64,000 bases of DNA, from assembly GCF_900002575.1 (NCBI RefSeq), contig NZ_LN650648.1, positions 1 to 64,000 of the forward strand, given 5' to 3'. A program made the position numbers and the translations under genes. The notes under the pieces were generated by a model, which was not told where the DNA came from, made no database searches, and worked only from the letters and a program-made list of their open reading frames with translations. Below, piece by piece: positions 20,115 through 29,581 of this stretch. The stretch is from Romboutsia hominis. Lineage in GTDB: Bacteria; Bacillota; Clostridia; Peptostreptococcales; Peptostreptococcaceae. The first letter of the stretch is position 1. Every line of letters starts with the position of its first letter.

Positions 20115-21230
20115 ATGATAAATAATCAAAGACTAATCAATGAATTTTTAGAGCTAGTTCAAATCGACAGTCCATCTTCAAAAGAAGGCAAAATAGCTGA
20201 AGTTCTAGTCGAAAAACTAAAAGAAATAGGTTTAGAAGTTGTTATAGATGGTGCTGGTGTAAAAGCTGGTGGAGAAACAGGAAATGTAATTGCTACATTA
20301 AAAGGAAATAGAGAAGGTAAAACATTACTTTTCACTTCACATATGGATACAGTTAGTCCTGGTATAGGAGTAAAACCTATAATAGACGAAGCTAATGGCA
20401 TAATAAAAAGTGATGGAACAACAGTACTAGGGTCTGATGATAAAGCTGGTATAGCTGCTATATTAGAGGCATTAAGAACAGTTAAGGAAAATGATATCCA
20501 ACATGCAGATATACAAGTTGTATTCTCAATATGGGAAGAAGGCGGATTATATGGTGCTAAGTACTTAGATTATTCTAAAGTAAATGCAGACTATGCATTT
20601 GTTTTAGATAGTGGTGGAGCTCCAGGAGAAATAATAATTCAAGCGCCAGCACAAGATGCTATAAAGGTCAAAATAATAGGAAAACCAGCTCATGCAGGTC
20701 TTGAGCCAGAAAATGGAGTAAGTTCAGTAATGGTTGCTGCAAGAGCTATAGAAAATATGAATTTATTAAGAATAGATGAAGAAACTACTGCTAATATAGG
20801 TATAATAAATGGTGGAATAGCAACAAATATAGTTATGCCAGAATTAGAAATAGCAGCAGAAGCTAGAAGCTTAAGCGAAGAAAAATTAGATGCTCAAACA
20901 AACCATATGGTAGATGTATTCAAAAAAGCAGCTAAAGAATTTGGAGCTAAAATAGAAATAGAAACTACAAGAGCTTATGCACCATTTAATATATCTGAAG
21001 ATGATGAAATAGTAGTGCTAGCTAAAAAAGCTTTTGCTAATATGAATATAGAAGGTCACACAACATCTACAGGTGGAGGTAGTGATACTAATATATTAAA
21101 TAAAAATGGAATAAAAGCAGTTAACCTAGGTATAGGTATGAAGAATGCTCATACATTAGAAGAATATATAGCTATAAAGGATATAGAAAATTCTGCTAAA
21201 ATGGTAACTGAGTTAATAAAAGAAGCATAA
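20115..21230 (+). CDS. M20 family tripeptidase (PepT-like)
   Basis: A 371-residue zinc aminopeptidase-like protein of the M20/PepT family, cytosolic, releasing N-terminal residues from short peptides. Metal ligands are visible in FTSHMDTVSPG, GSDDKAG and WEEGGLYGAK, with ALDS-like VLDSGG and the C-terminal HTLEEYIAI His ligand. A dimerisation lid domain lies in the middle (GKPAHAG). Shine-Dalgarno TGGAGGAG precedes the start. It is flanked by terminators or gaps, so probably monocistronic. Confidence 0.88.
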   Translation: MINNQRLINEFLELVQIDSPSSKEGKIAEVLVEKLKEIGLEVVIDGAGVKAGGETGNVIATLKGNREGKTLLFTSHMDTVSPGIGVKPIIDEANGIIKSDGTTVLGSDDKAGIAAILEALRTVKENDIQHADIQVVFSIWEEGGLYGAKYLDYSKVNADYAFVLDSGGAPGEIIIQAPAQDAIKVKIIGKPAHAGLEPENGVSSVMVAARAIENMNLLRIDEETTANIGIINGGIATNIVMPELEIAAEARSLSEEKLDAQTNHMVDVFKKAAKEFGAKIEIETTRAYAPFNISEDDEIVVLAKKAFANMNIEGHTTSTGGGSDTNILNKNGIKAVNLGIGMKNAHTLEEYIAIKDIENSAKMVTELIKEA

Positions 21231-21253
21231 ATTAAAAATTTAAAACTAATTAG

Positions 21254-21288
21254 AAATAGTATCTAAATTGCTTTTAGATACTATTTTT
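21254..21288 (+). terminator. Terminator after the M20 peptidase
   Basis: AAATAGTATCTAAA (21254-21267) pairs with TTTAGATACTATTT (21273-21286) around a short loop, ending in a T-rich stretch. Confidence 0.85.
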
Positions 21289-21459
21289 ATGTTAAAAGAT
21301 AAGAAAAAAATGTATAAAAATTAAAAAATGTACAAGTATTTATGTAGAAGGGTGTAGTAATTTCCCTGGAAATAAGTATAATAAGTAATTATGTCTTACA
21401 AAAACTACATAAAAGTAATATAATTATCTTATGATTATATGGATAAAGGAGGCGTGAAG

Positions 21460-22260
21460 ATGGCTAAGAAGAAAAAAATCAAAAAAAAGGTTTTAGTAGC
21501 TCTTACTGTAGTGTTATTCTTTGTATGCTATTTCTTAGGATTTACCTTGTTCAAAGATACAAAAGACAAAGAACCAGGACAACAAACGACAGAGGCATTA
21601 GAAGATGACACAAGATCATTAATAAAACAATTGAGCTCTAAAAGTAAAATATACTTATCAGATTCAAAAGTAGAAAGTGTTAGAATAGAAAAGGATTATT
21701 GGGATAATATAACTGTGTTATTTACAGAATTTACAAAAATAAGAAAGCCACAATCATACACTCCTATATACAATGGTAACTCAGATGATGGAATTAGATT
21801 TTCAACAGACTTGAATTACTTTAGGGTATACACTGTCAGCAAAGAAGAGTACTATAAAGTTCCGGTTGCTACAAAAAAAGAACTTAGTAAGCTTTTAAGT
21901 GAGAGTATATATTTGTCATTTGACTTTATAAAGCAGTATAAGAGTTGGGATACTGTAAAAATAACTTATAAAGATGAAACTAAGAAAATATTTGGCTGGA
22001 ATTTTAAAGACCTAGCACTTAAAATGGTTCAAAAGAGAATGGTTGGCAAAGTTCAGCCAGAAAAGAGTAAAGAAAGAAGTAAGTACAACTTTACTATAAA
22101 CATTCAAGGCGAGAACTATGATGCGAAAGTAGAAACAATGGGTAAAGATTATGTAAAAATAACACAGGGTGAAGGAAAGAATAAAATTCAAGCATATTAT
22201 GAAGTCCACACTGGATTATATGATTATCTTGTAAAAGACATATTTAAATTAGAGGAATAA
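21460..22260 (+). CDS. Unrecognised membrane-anchored protein
   Basis: A 266-residue protein with a Lys-rich N-terminus and one hydrophobic segment (about 10-32), followed by a hydrophilic extracellular-type domain rich in Lys, Tyr and Asp. The topology suggests a type II membrane anchor. No motif is recognised. Start: ATG 21460 lies 7 nt after AGGAGG (21447-21452); the upstream ATG at 21439 is in frame but precedes that site and is rejected. It converges on murC across a shared terminator. Confidence 0.75.
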   Translation: MAKKKKIKKKVLVALTVVLFFVCYFLGFTLFKDTKDKEPGQQTTEALEDDTRSLIKQLSSKSKIYLSDSKVESVRIEKDYWDNITVLFTEFTKIRKPQSYTPIYNGNSDDGIRFSTDLNYFRVYTVSKEEYYKVPVATKKELSKLLSESIYLSFDFIKQYKSWDTVKITYKDETKKIFGWNFKDLALKMVQKRMVGKVQPEKSKERSKYNFTINIQGENYDAKVETMGKDYVKITQGEGKNKIQAYYEVHTGLYDYLVKDIFKLEE

Positions 22261-22273
22261 GTATTTTAATAAG

Positions 22274-22307
22274 CAAAAAGGATATACTAGTTAGTATATC
22301 CTTTTTG
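22274..22307. terminator. Bidirectional terminator between convergent genes
   Basis: CAAAAAGGATATACTA (22274-22289) pairs perfectly with 22292-22307, leaving almost no loop, so the central pairs must open. A and T tracts flank the stem on both sides, serving the gene at 21460 and reverse murC. Confidence 0.88.
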
Positions 22308-22311
22308 TTTA

Positions 22312-23664
22312 TTAATTTTCAACTAATTCTTCAGCTACCTTGTATATAGGTCCTGCACCAGCAGTTATTACTAAATCATTAGAAGAGACATTATCACGAA
22401 GATAGTCAACTATATCTTCAAACTTACTTATATAAGCAACATCAACATGGTTTTGATATAACTTTTCAACTAAATCTTTAGAATGAATATCTCCTGGATC
22501 ATTTTCTCTGGCAGCGTATATGTCAGTTATAATAACTTTATCAGCAGAATAAAATGCTTCAGCAAATTCATTTAAAAGAGACTTAGTTCTAGTGTAAGTA
22601 TGAGGTTGGAATATACACCATAACTTAGACTTCTTCATCTTTTTAGCAGCAGATAAAGTAGCCTTTAATTCAGTAGGGTGATGAGCATAATCATCAATTA
22701 TTAATGCATCATTATATTTACCCTTAACCTCAAATCTTCTTCCAACACCAGAATAAGATTTTATATTTTCTCTTATAAGCTCTAATTCTATATTAGAAAC
22801 ATAAGCAACTAATATAGCAGCAGTAGCGTTGTAGATGTTATGAAGTCCTGGAACAGAAAGTTCAAATACACCTAAATTTTTACCATTCAATTCTATCTCG
22901 AATATACCATGACCTTTTTCATTGAAGCTTATATTTTTAATTAAAGCATCATTATCTAAATTTGTACCGTATTTTATAACAGTAGCTTTTACGTCGTGTA
23001 ATATATCATTTGTATTTTCGTCATCTCCATTTATTATGAAATAACCATCTTTAGGAAGTAATTTACCAAATTTATTAAAAGATGCTTTTATTTCATCTAA
23101 GCCTGAGAAGTAATCTAAATGGTCTTCCTCTATATTTAAAACTGTTGATATCTTAGGGTTAAAGTTTAGGAAACTATCAACATATTCACATGCCTCTGTT
23201 ATGAAATGATCAGAGTTACCTATTTTAACATTACCACCTATACTACTTAAATTTCCACCAACTAATATAGTTGGATCTAAATCCGCATATTGGAATATAG
23301 TAGATAACATAGAAGTAGTTGAAGTTTTACCATGAGTACCAGAAATTGCTATAGAATTTTTGTACTCTCTCATTATTTGACCTAAGAAAGTAGCTCTGTT
23401 TACAACAAGTTTATTCTTTTCTCTAGCTGCAATAAGCTCAGCATTATCATCATGAACTGCCGCAGTGTAAACAACCATATCTACATCATCTGCCAAATGT
23501 TCTTTTTCATGTCCTATAAATATATTAGCGCCTTGAGATCTAAGTTTATCTAATAAGTAAGATTCGTTTGAATCTGAACCAGAAACTTTATATCCTTTAT
23601 TAAGGCATATTTCAGCTAAAGCACTCATGCTTATGCCACCGATTCCAATGAAATGTATCTTCAT
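22312..23664 (-). CDS. murC: UDP-N-acetylmuramate--L-alanine ligase
   Basis: A 450-residue Mur ligase adding L-Ala to UDP-MurNAc in peptidoglycan precursor synthesis. It has the N-terminal Rossmann-like [11 protein letters not shown] (8-18), the ATP P-loop GTHGKTST (109-116), the [19 protein letters not shown] region and a C-terminal ligase domain with DDYAHHPTE. Shine-Dalgarno AAAGGTGG precedes the start. It is a lone gene, divergent from purR. Confidence 0.96.
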   Translation of the reverse strand: MKIHFIGIGGISMSALAEICLNKGYKVSGSDSNESYLLDKLRSQGANIFIGHEKEHLADDVDMVVYTAAVHDDNAELIAAREKNKLVVNRATFLGQIMREYKNSIAISGTHGKTSTTSMLSTIFQYADLDPTILVGGNLSSIGGNVKIGNSDHFITEACEYVDSFLNFNPKISTVLNIEEDHLDYFSGLDEIKASFNKFGKLLPKDGYFIINGDDENTNDILHDVKATVIKYGTNLDNDALIKNISFNEKGHGIFEIELNGKNLGVFELSVPGLHNIYNATAAILVAYVSNIELELIRENIKSYSGVGRRFEVKGKYNDALIIDDYAHHPTELKATLSAAKKMKKSKLWCIFQPHTYTRTKSLLNEFAEAFYSADKVIITDIYAARENDPGDIHSKDLVEKLYQNHVDVAYISKFEDIVDYLRDNVSSNDLVITAGAGPIYKVAEELVEN

Positions 23665-23800
23665 AAGAAAACCACCTTTCTTTTAATTAAGCCCTACAAT
23701 ATGAACTATGTTTGTGGTATAATAGTATAATGTTCAATATTTAATGATTAATATACATATACTATATTACATATACAATATATTAAAAAATTGCTTAAAA

Positions 23801-23836
23801 CATAACCATTATTATATCATAATAAACATGGTTATG
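23801..23836. promoter_or_regulatory. Palindrome upstream of purR, candidate operator
   Basis: CATAACCAT (23801-23809) and ATGGTTATG (23828-23836) form a 9-bp inverted repeat with 18 bp between the arms; an inner TATTAT/ATAATA pair extends the symmetry. It overlaps a weak promoter-like TTGCTT (23791-23796) with TATATC/TATCAT near 23813-23820 and lies 50 bp before purR. Autoregulation by PurR is the simplest reading, but the sequence is not the Bacillus PurBox. Confidence 0.45.
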
Positions 23837-23885
23837 CATTATTTAGTTTATATAGAAGAAGCTGCAATCGTAGGAGGTTAAATGC

Positions 23886-24755
23886 ATGAAATTTAAAAGA
23901 ACGGAAAGAATTGGTGCCATAGTAAAGATATTATCGGACAATCCAAATAAGATATTTACATTAGGCTATTTTACAAATAAATTTAATGCTGCTAAATCTA
24001 CAATAAGTGAAGATTTAATAGTAGTAAAAAATGTCTTTGAAAAATTAGAACTAGGGAAAGTAATAACAATATCAGGAGCAGCTGGTGGAGTAAAATATAT
24101 ACCAAAGACATCAAAAGCAGAAAATGAAGAATTTTTAATGGAATTATGTCAAAAAATAAGTGACGAATCTAGAGTATTATCAGGAGGATTTTTATATTTA
24201 ATAGACTTAATATATGATCCTACTATAGCATCAAAAATAGGTAAAATATTTGCATCAAATATAGATTATGCAGAAGCTGATTGCGTAGTGACAATGGAAA
24301 CTAAAGGAATTCCAATGGCTCTTATGACAGCTAAAGCAATGAATTTACCACTTGTTATAATAAGAAAAGATATAAAAGTATCAGAAGGACCTACACTAAG
24401 TATGACTTATGTTAGTGGAAATACTTCTAAAGTGGAAAGTATGAGTTTACCAAGAAGAGCAGTTAAGCCGAATAGCAAAGTTATATTAATAGATGACTTC
24501 ATGAGAGGTGGAGGTACAATCAAAGGTATGACAGATCTTATGAGTGAGTTTGGAGCGGAAGTTATAGGAACGGGAGTATTTATATCTACAATGAAGCCAG
24601 AAGACAAAATGGTAAAAGATTATATATCTTTAATTCAATTAGATGTAAATGGAGATAATATAATAGTAGAACCAAATTTAAAGACATTTAAAGATGAATA
24701 TCAGAAAGAATTTGTCGAAGGGGATTGTGACATAGAAGAAATAATAGAAGATTAG
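23886..24755 (+). CDS. purR: Pur operon repressor
   Basis: A 289-residue PurR of the Bacillus type: an N-terminal winged helix (about 1-75; RTERIGAIVKIL and KSTISEDL) and a phosphoribosyltransferase-fold effector domain with the PRPP-binding motif VILIDDFMRGGGTIKG. PRPP releases the repressor from purine genes in B. subtilis. Shine-Dalgarno AGGAGG precedes the ATG. The PRPP synthase gene (prs) lies three genes downstream. A palindrome sits in its upstream region. Confidence 0.95.
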   Translation: MKFKRTERIGAIVKILSDNPNKIFTLGYFTNKFNAAKSTISEDLIVVKNVFEKLELGKVITISGAAGGVKYIPKTSKAENEEFLMELCQKISDESRVLSGGFLYLIDLIYDPTIASKIGKIFASNIDYAEADCVVTMETKGIPMALMTAKAMNLPLVIIRKDIKVSEGPTLSMTYVSGNTSKVESMSLPRRAVKPNSKVILIDDFMRGGGTIKGMTDLMSEFGAEVIGTGVFISTMKPEDKMVKDYISLIQLDVNGDNIIVEPNLKTFKDEYQKEFVEGDCDIEEIIED

Positions 24756-24801
24756 GTAAAAAATAAATTTACAAAAACCATAAATTTTCAAAAAATAAAA
24801 A

Positions 24802-24826
24802 AGGATATTCAAATATTTAATAGAAT
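24802..24826 (+). promoter_or_regulatory. Predicted sigma-H promoter of spoVG
   Basis: AGGATAT (24802-24808), 14 bp, then GAAT (24823-24826). This matches the sigma-H pattern AGGAWWW-GAAT, and the 14-bp gap equals that in the B. subtilis spoVG P1 promoter (AGGATTT, 14 bp, GAAT), as I recall that sequence. Prediction by pattern only. Confidence 0.65.
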
Positions 24827-24903
24827 ACTAAACTATAAGTAAATATATATATAAAATTTATAAATACATTAATTTGTCAAATTCAAAAGGGGGATATAAA
24901 AGG

Positions 24904-25182
24904 ATGAAGATAACTGACGTAAGAATAAGAAAAATAACTGACGAAGGAAAAATGAAGTGTATAGTGTCTATAACTTTTAACAACTTATTTGTTGTACATG
25001 ATATAAAGGTTATAGAAGGACATAATGGTTTATTCATCGCTATGCCAAGTAGAAAAATAGGGGAAGGTAATTTTAGAGATATAGCTCATCCAATAAACGC
25101 AGAGATGAGACAAGTATTAGAAGATGCAGTACTAAATGCATATCATGAAGCAGTTGCTCAATTAGAAGTTGCAGCTGAATAA
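24904..25182 (+). CDS. spoVG: Septation/regulatory protein SpoVG
   Basis: A 92-residue Spo[13 protein letters not shown], the basic core [22 protein letters not shown] and a C-terminal helix. SpoVG affects septation during sporulation and in several Firmicutes binds nucleic acid to regulate virulence or capsule genes. ATG 24904 is used, with AAAAGGGGG 10 nt upstream; an in-frame ATG at 24874 lies before that site. The purR-spoVG-glmU-prs order is as in B. subtilis without ridA (yabJ). A sigma-H-type promoter is predicted upstream and a terminator follows. Confidence 0.96.
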   Translation: MKITDVRIRKITDEGKMKCIVSITFNNLFVVHDIKVIEGHNGLFIAMPSRKIGEGNFRDIAHPINAEMRQVLEDAVLNAYHEAVAQLEVAAE

Positions 25183-25211
25183 TTAAATAGAATTTTTTTA
25201 TTGTTTATTAT

Positions 25212-25239
25212 AAAGAGTCGAACTATTCGACTCTTTTTT
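25212..25239 (+). terminator. Terminator after spoVG
   Basis: AAAGAGTCGAA (25212-25222) pairs with TTCGACTCTTT (25227-25237), loop CTAT, followed by T residues. Confidence 0.9.
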
Positions 25240-25383
25240 ATATTTAAAATTTTTGTTTAAATGTATACTTTTTTGACAAAAGGTGTTATATTAATTAGTA
25301 GTAACAAAGTATTGTATACAAACTATATTATATACATAATATAATAACATAGATAAAATAGTTATAAAGAATGGAGTGGAGAA

Positions 25384-26757
25384 ATGAACTTTAAATCTAT
25401 AATCCTTGCAGCAGGAAAAGGAACGAGAATGAAGTCTAAATTCCCAAAAGTAATTCATAAAGTATGTGGAAAAGAAATGGTTAACCACGTAATAGATGTA
25501 TGTAAAAATTCAGGGGTTAACGATATAGTAGCAATATTAGGCCACGAAAGTGAAGTAGTAAAATCAAAACTACCAGAACATACAATGATAGCAATGCAAA
25601 CGGAGCAATTAGGTACTGGTCATGCTGTCATGATGGCTAAAGAATACATAAATGATGAAGATATAATCGTAGTATTATGCGGAGACACACCTTTAGTAAA
25701 AGAAGAAACACTTAAAAAACTATTCGATTATCACATAGAAAATGAGTATCACACAACAGTGCTTACAACAGTAGTAGACAATCCAACGGGGTATGGAAGA
25801 ATAATCAGAGATGAAAATTCAGATTTACTAAAAATAGTAGAGCAAAAAGATGCTTCAGAAGAAGAAAAGTTAGCTAAAGAGATAAACTCAGGAATATACT
25901 GCTTCAATGGAAAGAGTTTAAGAGAATCTTTAGATTTATTAGATAACAACAATGCACAAGGAGAGTACTACCTAACAGATACTATACAAATAATGAGAAA
26001 TAAGGGTCTTAAAGTAGGAGCTTTCAACGGTTCTACAATAGAAGAACTAATGGGTGTAAACTCAAGAGTAGAGTTATCTAGAGCAGAACAAATAATGAGA
26101 CAAAGAATAAATGAATCTCACATGGTAAATGGAGTAACAATCATAGATACTAATTCAACATATATAGAAGCTGGAGTTGAAATAGGAAATGATACAGTAA
26201 TATATCCAGGAACTATGTTAATGGGAAGTACAAAAATAGGTTCAAGTTGTATAATTGGAATGAATTGTAGTATAACAAATTCAGAAATTGGCGATTATAC
26301 AGAGGTGAAAAATTCAACTATAGTTGATAGTGTAGTAGGAGAAAACACTACAGTAGGACCATATGCATATTTAAGACCTAAGAGTAACATAGGGAACAAT
26401 GTAAAGATAGGAGACTTCGTAGAAGTTAAGAATGCTACAATAGAAGATAATTCTAAAGCATCTCACCTAGCATATATTGGAGACGCTTATGTTGGAAAAG
26501 GTGTAAACATAGGATGTGGAGTAGTATTTGTAAACTATGATGGTAAAAATAAAGCAAAATCTATAGTAAAAGATGGAGCATTCATAGGTTCTAACTCTAA
26601 TCTAGTAGCACCAGTAACTGTAGAAGAAAAAGGGTATATAGCAACAGGTTCAACTATAACAGACAATGTTCCACAAGGGGCGCTTGCAGTAGCGAGACAA
26701 AGACAAGTGAACAAAGAAGGTTGGGTAGAGAAGAAAGATCAAAAGGATAAAAAATAG
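25384..26757 (+). CDS. glmU: Bifunctional UDP-GlcNAc pyrophosphorylase / GlcN-1-P acetyltransferase
   Basis: A 457-residue enzyme of the final two steps to UDP-GlcNAc, the precursor for peptidoglycan. The N-terminal nucleotidyltransferase domain has LAAGKGTRMKSKFPKV (8-23), and the C-terminal half is a left-handed beta-helix with repeated hexapeptides and the acetyltransferase region around SHLAYIGDAYVG. Length is typical. Shine-Dalgarno GGAGTGG is close to the ATG. prs follows after 86 bp. Confidence 0.97.
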   Translation: MNFKSIILAAGKGTRMKSKFPKVIHKVCGKEMVNHVIDVCKNSGVNDIVAILGHESEVVKSKLPEHTMIAMQTEQLGTGHAVMMAKEYINDEDIIVVLCGDTPLVKEETLKKLFDYHIENEYHTTVLTTVVDNPTGYGRIIRDENSDLLKIVEQKDASEEEKLAKEINSGIYCFNGKSLRESLDLLDNNNAQGEYYLTDTIQIMRNKGLKVGAFNGSTIEELMGVNSRVELSRAEQIMRQRINESHMVNGVTIIDTNSTYIEAGVEIGNDTVIYPGTMLMGSTKIGSSCIIGMNCSITNSEIGDYTEVKNSTIVDSVVGENTTVGPYAYLRPKSNIGNNVKIGDFVEVKNATIEDNSKASHLAYIGDAYVGKGVNIGCGVVFVNYDGKNKAKSIVKDGAFIGSNSNLVAPVTVEEKGYIATGSTITDNVPQGALAVARQRQVNKEGWVEKKDQKDKK

Positions 26758-26843
26758 CAACTAAACAGCTTATTATTTTTTTAGGCAAAAGCCTAGATTT
26801 TAAATAAATTAAACAAAGTTTCAAAAATTTTGGGAGGATTTAC

Positions 26844-27794
26844 ATGAACACTAGCGGAAGCGAAATAAAAATAATAGCAGGAAATGCATCTAATGAATTA
26901 GCTAAGAAAATAGCAGATCATATAGGTGTAGAATTATGTGACTGCCAAGTAAGTACATTCAGTGATGGTGAAATAAGCGTAAACATAAATGAAACAGTAA
27001 GAGGTTGTGATGTTTTCGTAGTTCAATCAACTAATAGTCCAGTTAATGACAACTTAATGGAATTATTAATAATAATAGATGCATTAAGAAGAGCATCAGC
27101 AGGAAGAATAACTGCAGTTATACCTTACTATGGATATGCAAGACAAGACAGAAAAGCTAAGGCAAGAGATCCAATCACAGCTAAATTAGTTGCAAACTTA
27201 ATAACAGCAGCAGGTGCAGACAGAGTATTAACTATGGACTTACATGCTGCACAAATACAAGGTTACTTCGATATACCACTAGATCATTTACAAGGAGGAA
27301 GCATATTAGCTGATTACTTCAACAAAAAGAATATAGAAGATTTAGTAGTAGTTTCACCTGATTTAGGAAGTGTAACAAGATCAAGAAACTTTGCTAACAA
27401 TTTAAACGGAGATGTTCCAATAGCTATAATAGACAAGAGAAGACCTAAAGCTAACGTATGTGAAGTAATGAACATAATAGGTGATGTGCAAGGTAAGAAT
27501 GTTATATTATTAGATGATATGATAGATACAGCGGGAACTATAACAAATGCAGCAAATGCTTTAAAAGAATTTGGTGTTAAAGATGTATATGCTTGCTGTA
27601 CTCATGGAGTATTATCAGGACCAGCTATGGAAAGAATAGAAAACTCTGCAATAAAAGAATTAATAGTTTTAGATACTATACAACTTCCAGAAGAAAAGAA
27701 AATAGATAAAGTACAAATAGAAACAGTTGCTCCATTATTTGGAGATGCTATAAAGAAAATATTTGCTAACGAGTCAGTTAGTAAGTTATTCTAG
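26844..27794 (+). CDS. prs: Ribose-phosphate pyrophosphokinase
   Basis: A 316-residue PRPP synthase: transfers pyrophosphate from ATP to ribose-5-phosphate. Visible are FSDGEI, the ATP-binding region [22 protein letters not shown] with the metal-binding His, and the PRPP motif [11 protein letters not shown]. It supplies PRPP to Upp, PncB and the PurR sensor encoded in this window. Shine-Dalgarno GGGAGGA is present. It is followed by a terminator. Confidence 0.97.
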   Translation: MNTSGSEIKIIAGNASNELAKKIADHIGVELCDCQVSTFSDGEISVNINETVRGCDVFVVQSTNSPVNDNLMELLIIIDALRRASAGRITAVIPYYGYARQDRKAKARDPITAKLVANLITAAGADRVLTMDLHAAQIQGYFDIPLDHLQGGSILADYFNKKNIEDLVVVSPDLGSVTRSRNFANNLNGDVPIAIIDKRRPKANVCEVMNIIGDVQGKNVILLDDMIDTAGTITNAANALKEFGVKDVYACCTHGVLSGPAMERIENSAIKELIVLDTIQLPEEKKIDKVQIETVAPLFGDAIKKIFANESVSKLF

Positions 27795-27804
27795 TCAAAT
27801 AGAT

Positions 27805-27834
27805 AAAGGATACCTATATAGGTATCCTTTTATT
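27805..27834 (+). terminator. Terminator after prs
   Basis: AAAGGATACC (27805-27814) pairs with GGTATCCTTT (27821-27830), ending in a T-rich tail. Confidence 0.88.
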
Positions 27835-27965
27835 TTATCGCAATTAAAATGGATAAAAGAATATTTGATAAAGTTTAATATGGAATTTAAGGTAAAATAA
27901 GTGATTCAGGTAAAATTAAGCTAAAAAAAGATTTAGGACATTGACTATATATATTAGCTTAAATA

Positions 27966-28179
27966 ATTTCTGAAGTAATGAGAGAAGTTGAAGATCAAGG
28001 TCAGGAGTTACTAGACCTTGTATTAACAGATACAGAAATAACGAAGTTAAAGAAGCCTTAAAAGTTTTTGAAGAATTTAATCTAAAGCTAGAGGAGATAT
28101 TTCAGCTAATATCCAATTTATAGTCTATAGATCAGAAAAAGATATCCTTAGGTTAGACACAGATAACCCTCAATACTAA
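27966..28179 (+). pseudogene. Decayed remnant of an unidentified protein gene
   Basis: Protein-like sequence continues across three frames with no intact start. One frame (27966-28061) reads ISEVMREVEDQGQ and ends at a stop. A second from 28043 reads EVKEALKVFEEFN. A third from 28084 reads KARGDISANIQFIVYR and ends at TAA 28177. At least two frameshifts are needed to join them. A terminator-like hairpin at 28244-28276 remains downstream. The parent family is not recognised. The region fills most of the 541-bp gap between prs and pilT. Confidence 0.5.
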
Positions 28180-28243
28180 AAAGCCAGAAAAGTATAATCT
28201 ATTTCAAGATACACTAAAATTAAAAATTTAATATACAACATTC

Positions 28244-28280
28244 AAATTGCATCTTAAATTTTATAAGATGCAATTTAATT
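28244..28280 (+). terminator. Terminator-like hairpin before pilT
   Basis: AAATTGCATCTTA (28244-28256) pairs with TAAGATGCAATTT (28264-28276), followed by an AT-rich but imperfect T tract. It probably belonged to the decayed gene upstream. Confidence 0.65.
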
Positions 28281-28335
28281 ATATAAGTTTACTATAGCAG
28301 TATATTTAAAAACTATAATATATGAGGAGAAAATT

Positions 28336-29400
28336 ATGAATATATTTAATTTATTAGAAATGGCAGTAGAGTTAGGAGCATCAGATGTACATATAACAGT
28401 AGATACTCCTCCGATAGCTAGGATAAAAGGAAGCTTCGTAAAGTTAAATGAAGAAAGTTTAACTGAAAAAGACACTGAAATTATGGCCAGGGAAATAGCA
28501 GGAAATAAAAAATTTAAAATTCTAGAAGAACACGGAGAAGTGGATCTATCCGTATCTTTTAAAAGTGGGGATAGATTTAGAATAAATGCATATAAGCAAA
28601 AAGGTAAATATGCAATAGCTGTAAGGACTATAACATCTAAAATACCGTCATTTAAAACCTTAGGATTACCTGATATTATAGCTAGTTTTACAGAAAAGAG
28701 TAAAGGGTTAGTACTCGTAACGGGACCAACAGGAAGCGGTAAAAGCACAACTTTAGCTAGTTTAATAGACACAATAAACTCAACTCAAGAGAGACATATA
28801 ATAACGCTAGAAGATCCTATAGAATATGTTCATCATCATAAAAAAGGAATAGTAAATCAAAGAGAAATAGGTAGCGATACAGAAAACTTTAATTCAGCAC
28901 TTAGATCAGCGCTTAGACAAGACCCAGATGTTATTTTAGTGGGAGAAATGAGAGATCCTGAAACTGTTTCAATAGCTTTAACTGCTGCAGAAACAGGACA
29001 TCTAGTTTTCTCAACTTTACATACAGTAGGCTCGGCTAAGACAATAGATAGAATAGTTGATATGTTCCCACCGGAACAGCAACAGCAAATTAGAACTCAA
29101 TTATCAACAGTATGTGAAGGGATTATATCACAGCAATTAATAAAAACTATAGATGGAACAAATAGAGTCGCAGCATTAGAAGTTATGGTAGCCACACCAG
29201 CAATAAGAAACTTAGTAAGAGAAAATAAAACATATCAAATACAAAATATTATACAAACAAGCTCTAAGTTAGGTATGCAATCTATGGATCAAGGGTTGGT
29301 AAATTTATACAGAGAAGGAAAAATATCAAGAGATAGTGTATTAAGTAAGTGCTCTGACTACGAATACACATCTAGATTAGTTGGAGGGATTAATTATTAA
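28336..29400 (+). CDS. pilT: Type IV pilus retraction ATPase PilT
   Basis: A 354-residue secretion-superfamily ATPase that powers pilus retraction. The N-terminal PAS-like region carries GASDVHIT; Walker A is GPTGSGKS (130-137); the Asp box (ITLEDPIEYVH), Walker B (DPDVILVGEMRD) and His box (ETGHLVFSTLHT) follow. The conserved AIRNLVRE segment near the C-terminus marks PilT over PilB. Shine-Dalgarno TGAGGAG is present. Two prepilin peptidases follow but no pilin, PilB, PilC or PilM-O gene is in the window. Confidence 0.95.
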   Translation: MNIFNLLEMAVELGASDVHITVDTPPIARIKGSFVKLNEESLTEKDTEIMAREIAGNKKFKILEEHGEVDLSVSFKSGDRFRINAYKQKGKYAIAVRTITSKIPSFKTLGLPDIIASFTEKSKGLVLVTGPTGSGKSTTLASLIDTINSTQERHIITLEDPIEYVHHHKKGIVNQREIGSDTENFNSALRSALRQDPDVILVGEMRDPETVSIALTAAETGHLVFSTLHTVGSAKTIDRIVDMFPPEQQQQIRTQLSTVCEGIISQQLIKTIDGTNRVAALEVMVATPAIRNLVRENKTYQIQNIIQTSSKLGMQSMDQGLVNLYREGKISRDSVLSKCSDYEYTSRLVGGINY

Positions 29401-29581
29401 TCAAGCAACTAAATATAAACAGTTTAATACAAAAATATATAGATAAAATTGGAAAATATAATGAGAAAAAGTAAAATTTTTTATAGATGATATAAACTTG
29501 ATACTAAAATTTAAATGTGACTCAGGATATGTAAACTATTTATAATATGATAAAAAATTAAACAAGGAGATAAATTGACAG

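Noticed and set aside
26780-26805. Small TAGGC-AAAA-GCCTA hairpin between glmU and prs as terminator
   Set aside because: Only 5 bp of stem and no proper T tract; glmU and prs are probably co-transcribed.
28275-28772. Reverse-strand frame of 165 codons opposite pilT
   Set aside because: Lies opposite conserved PilT coding sequence and has no supporting signal.
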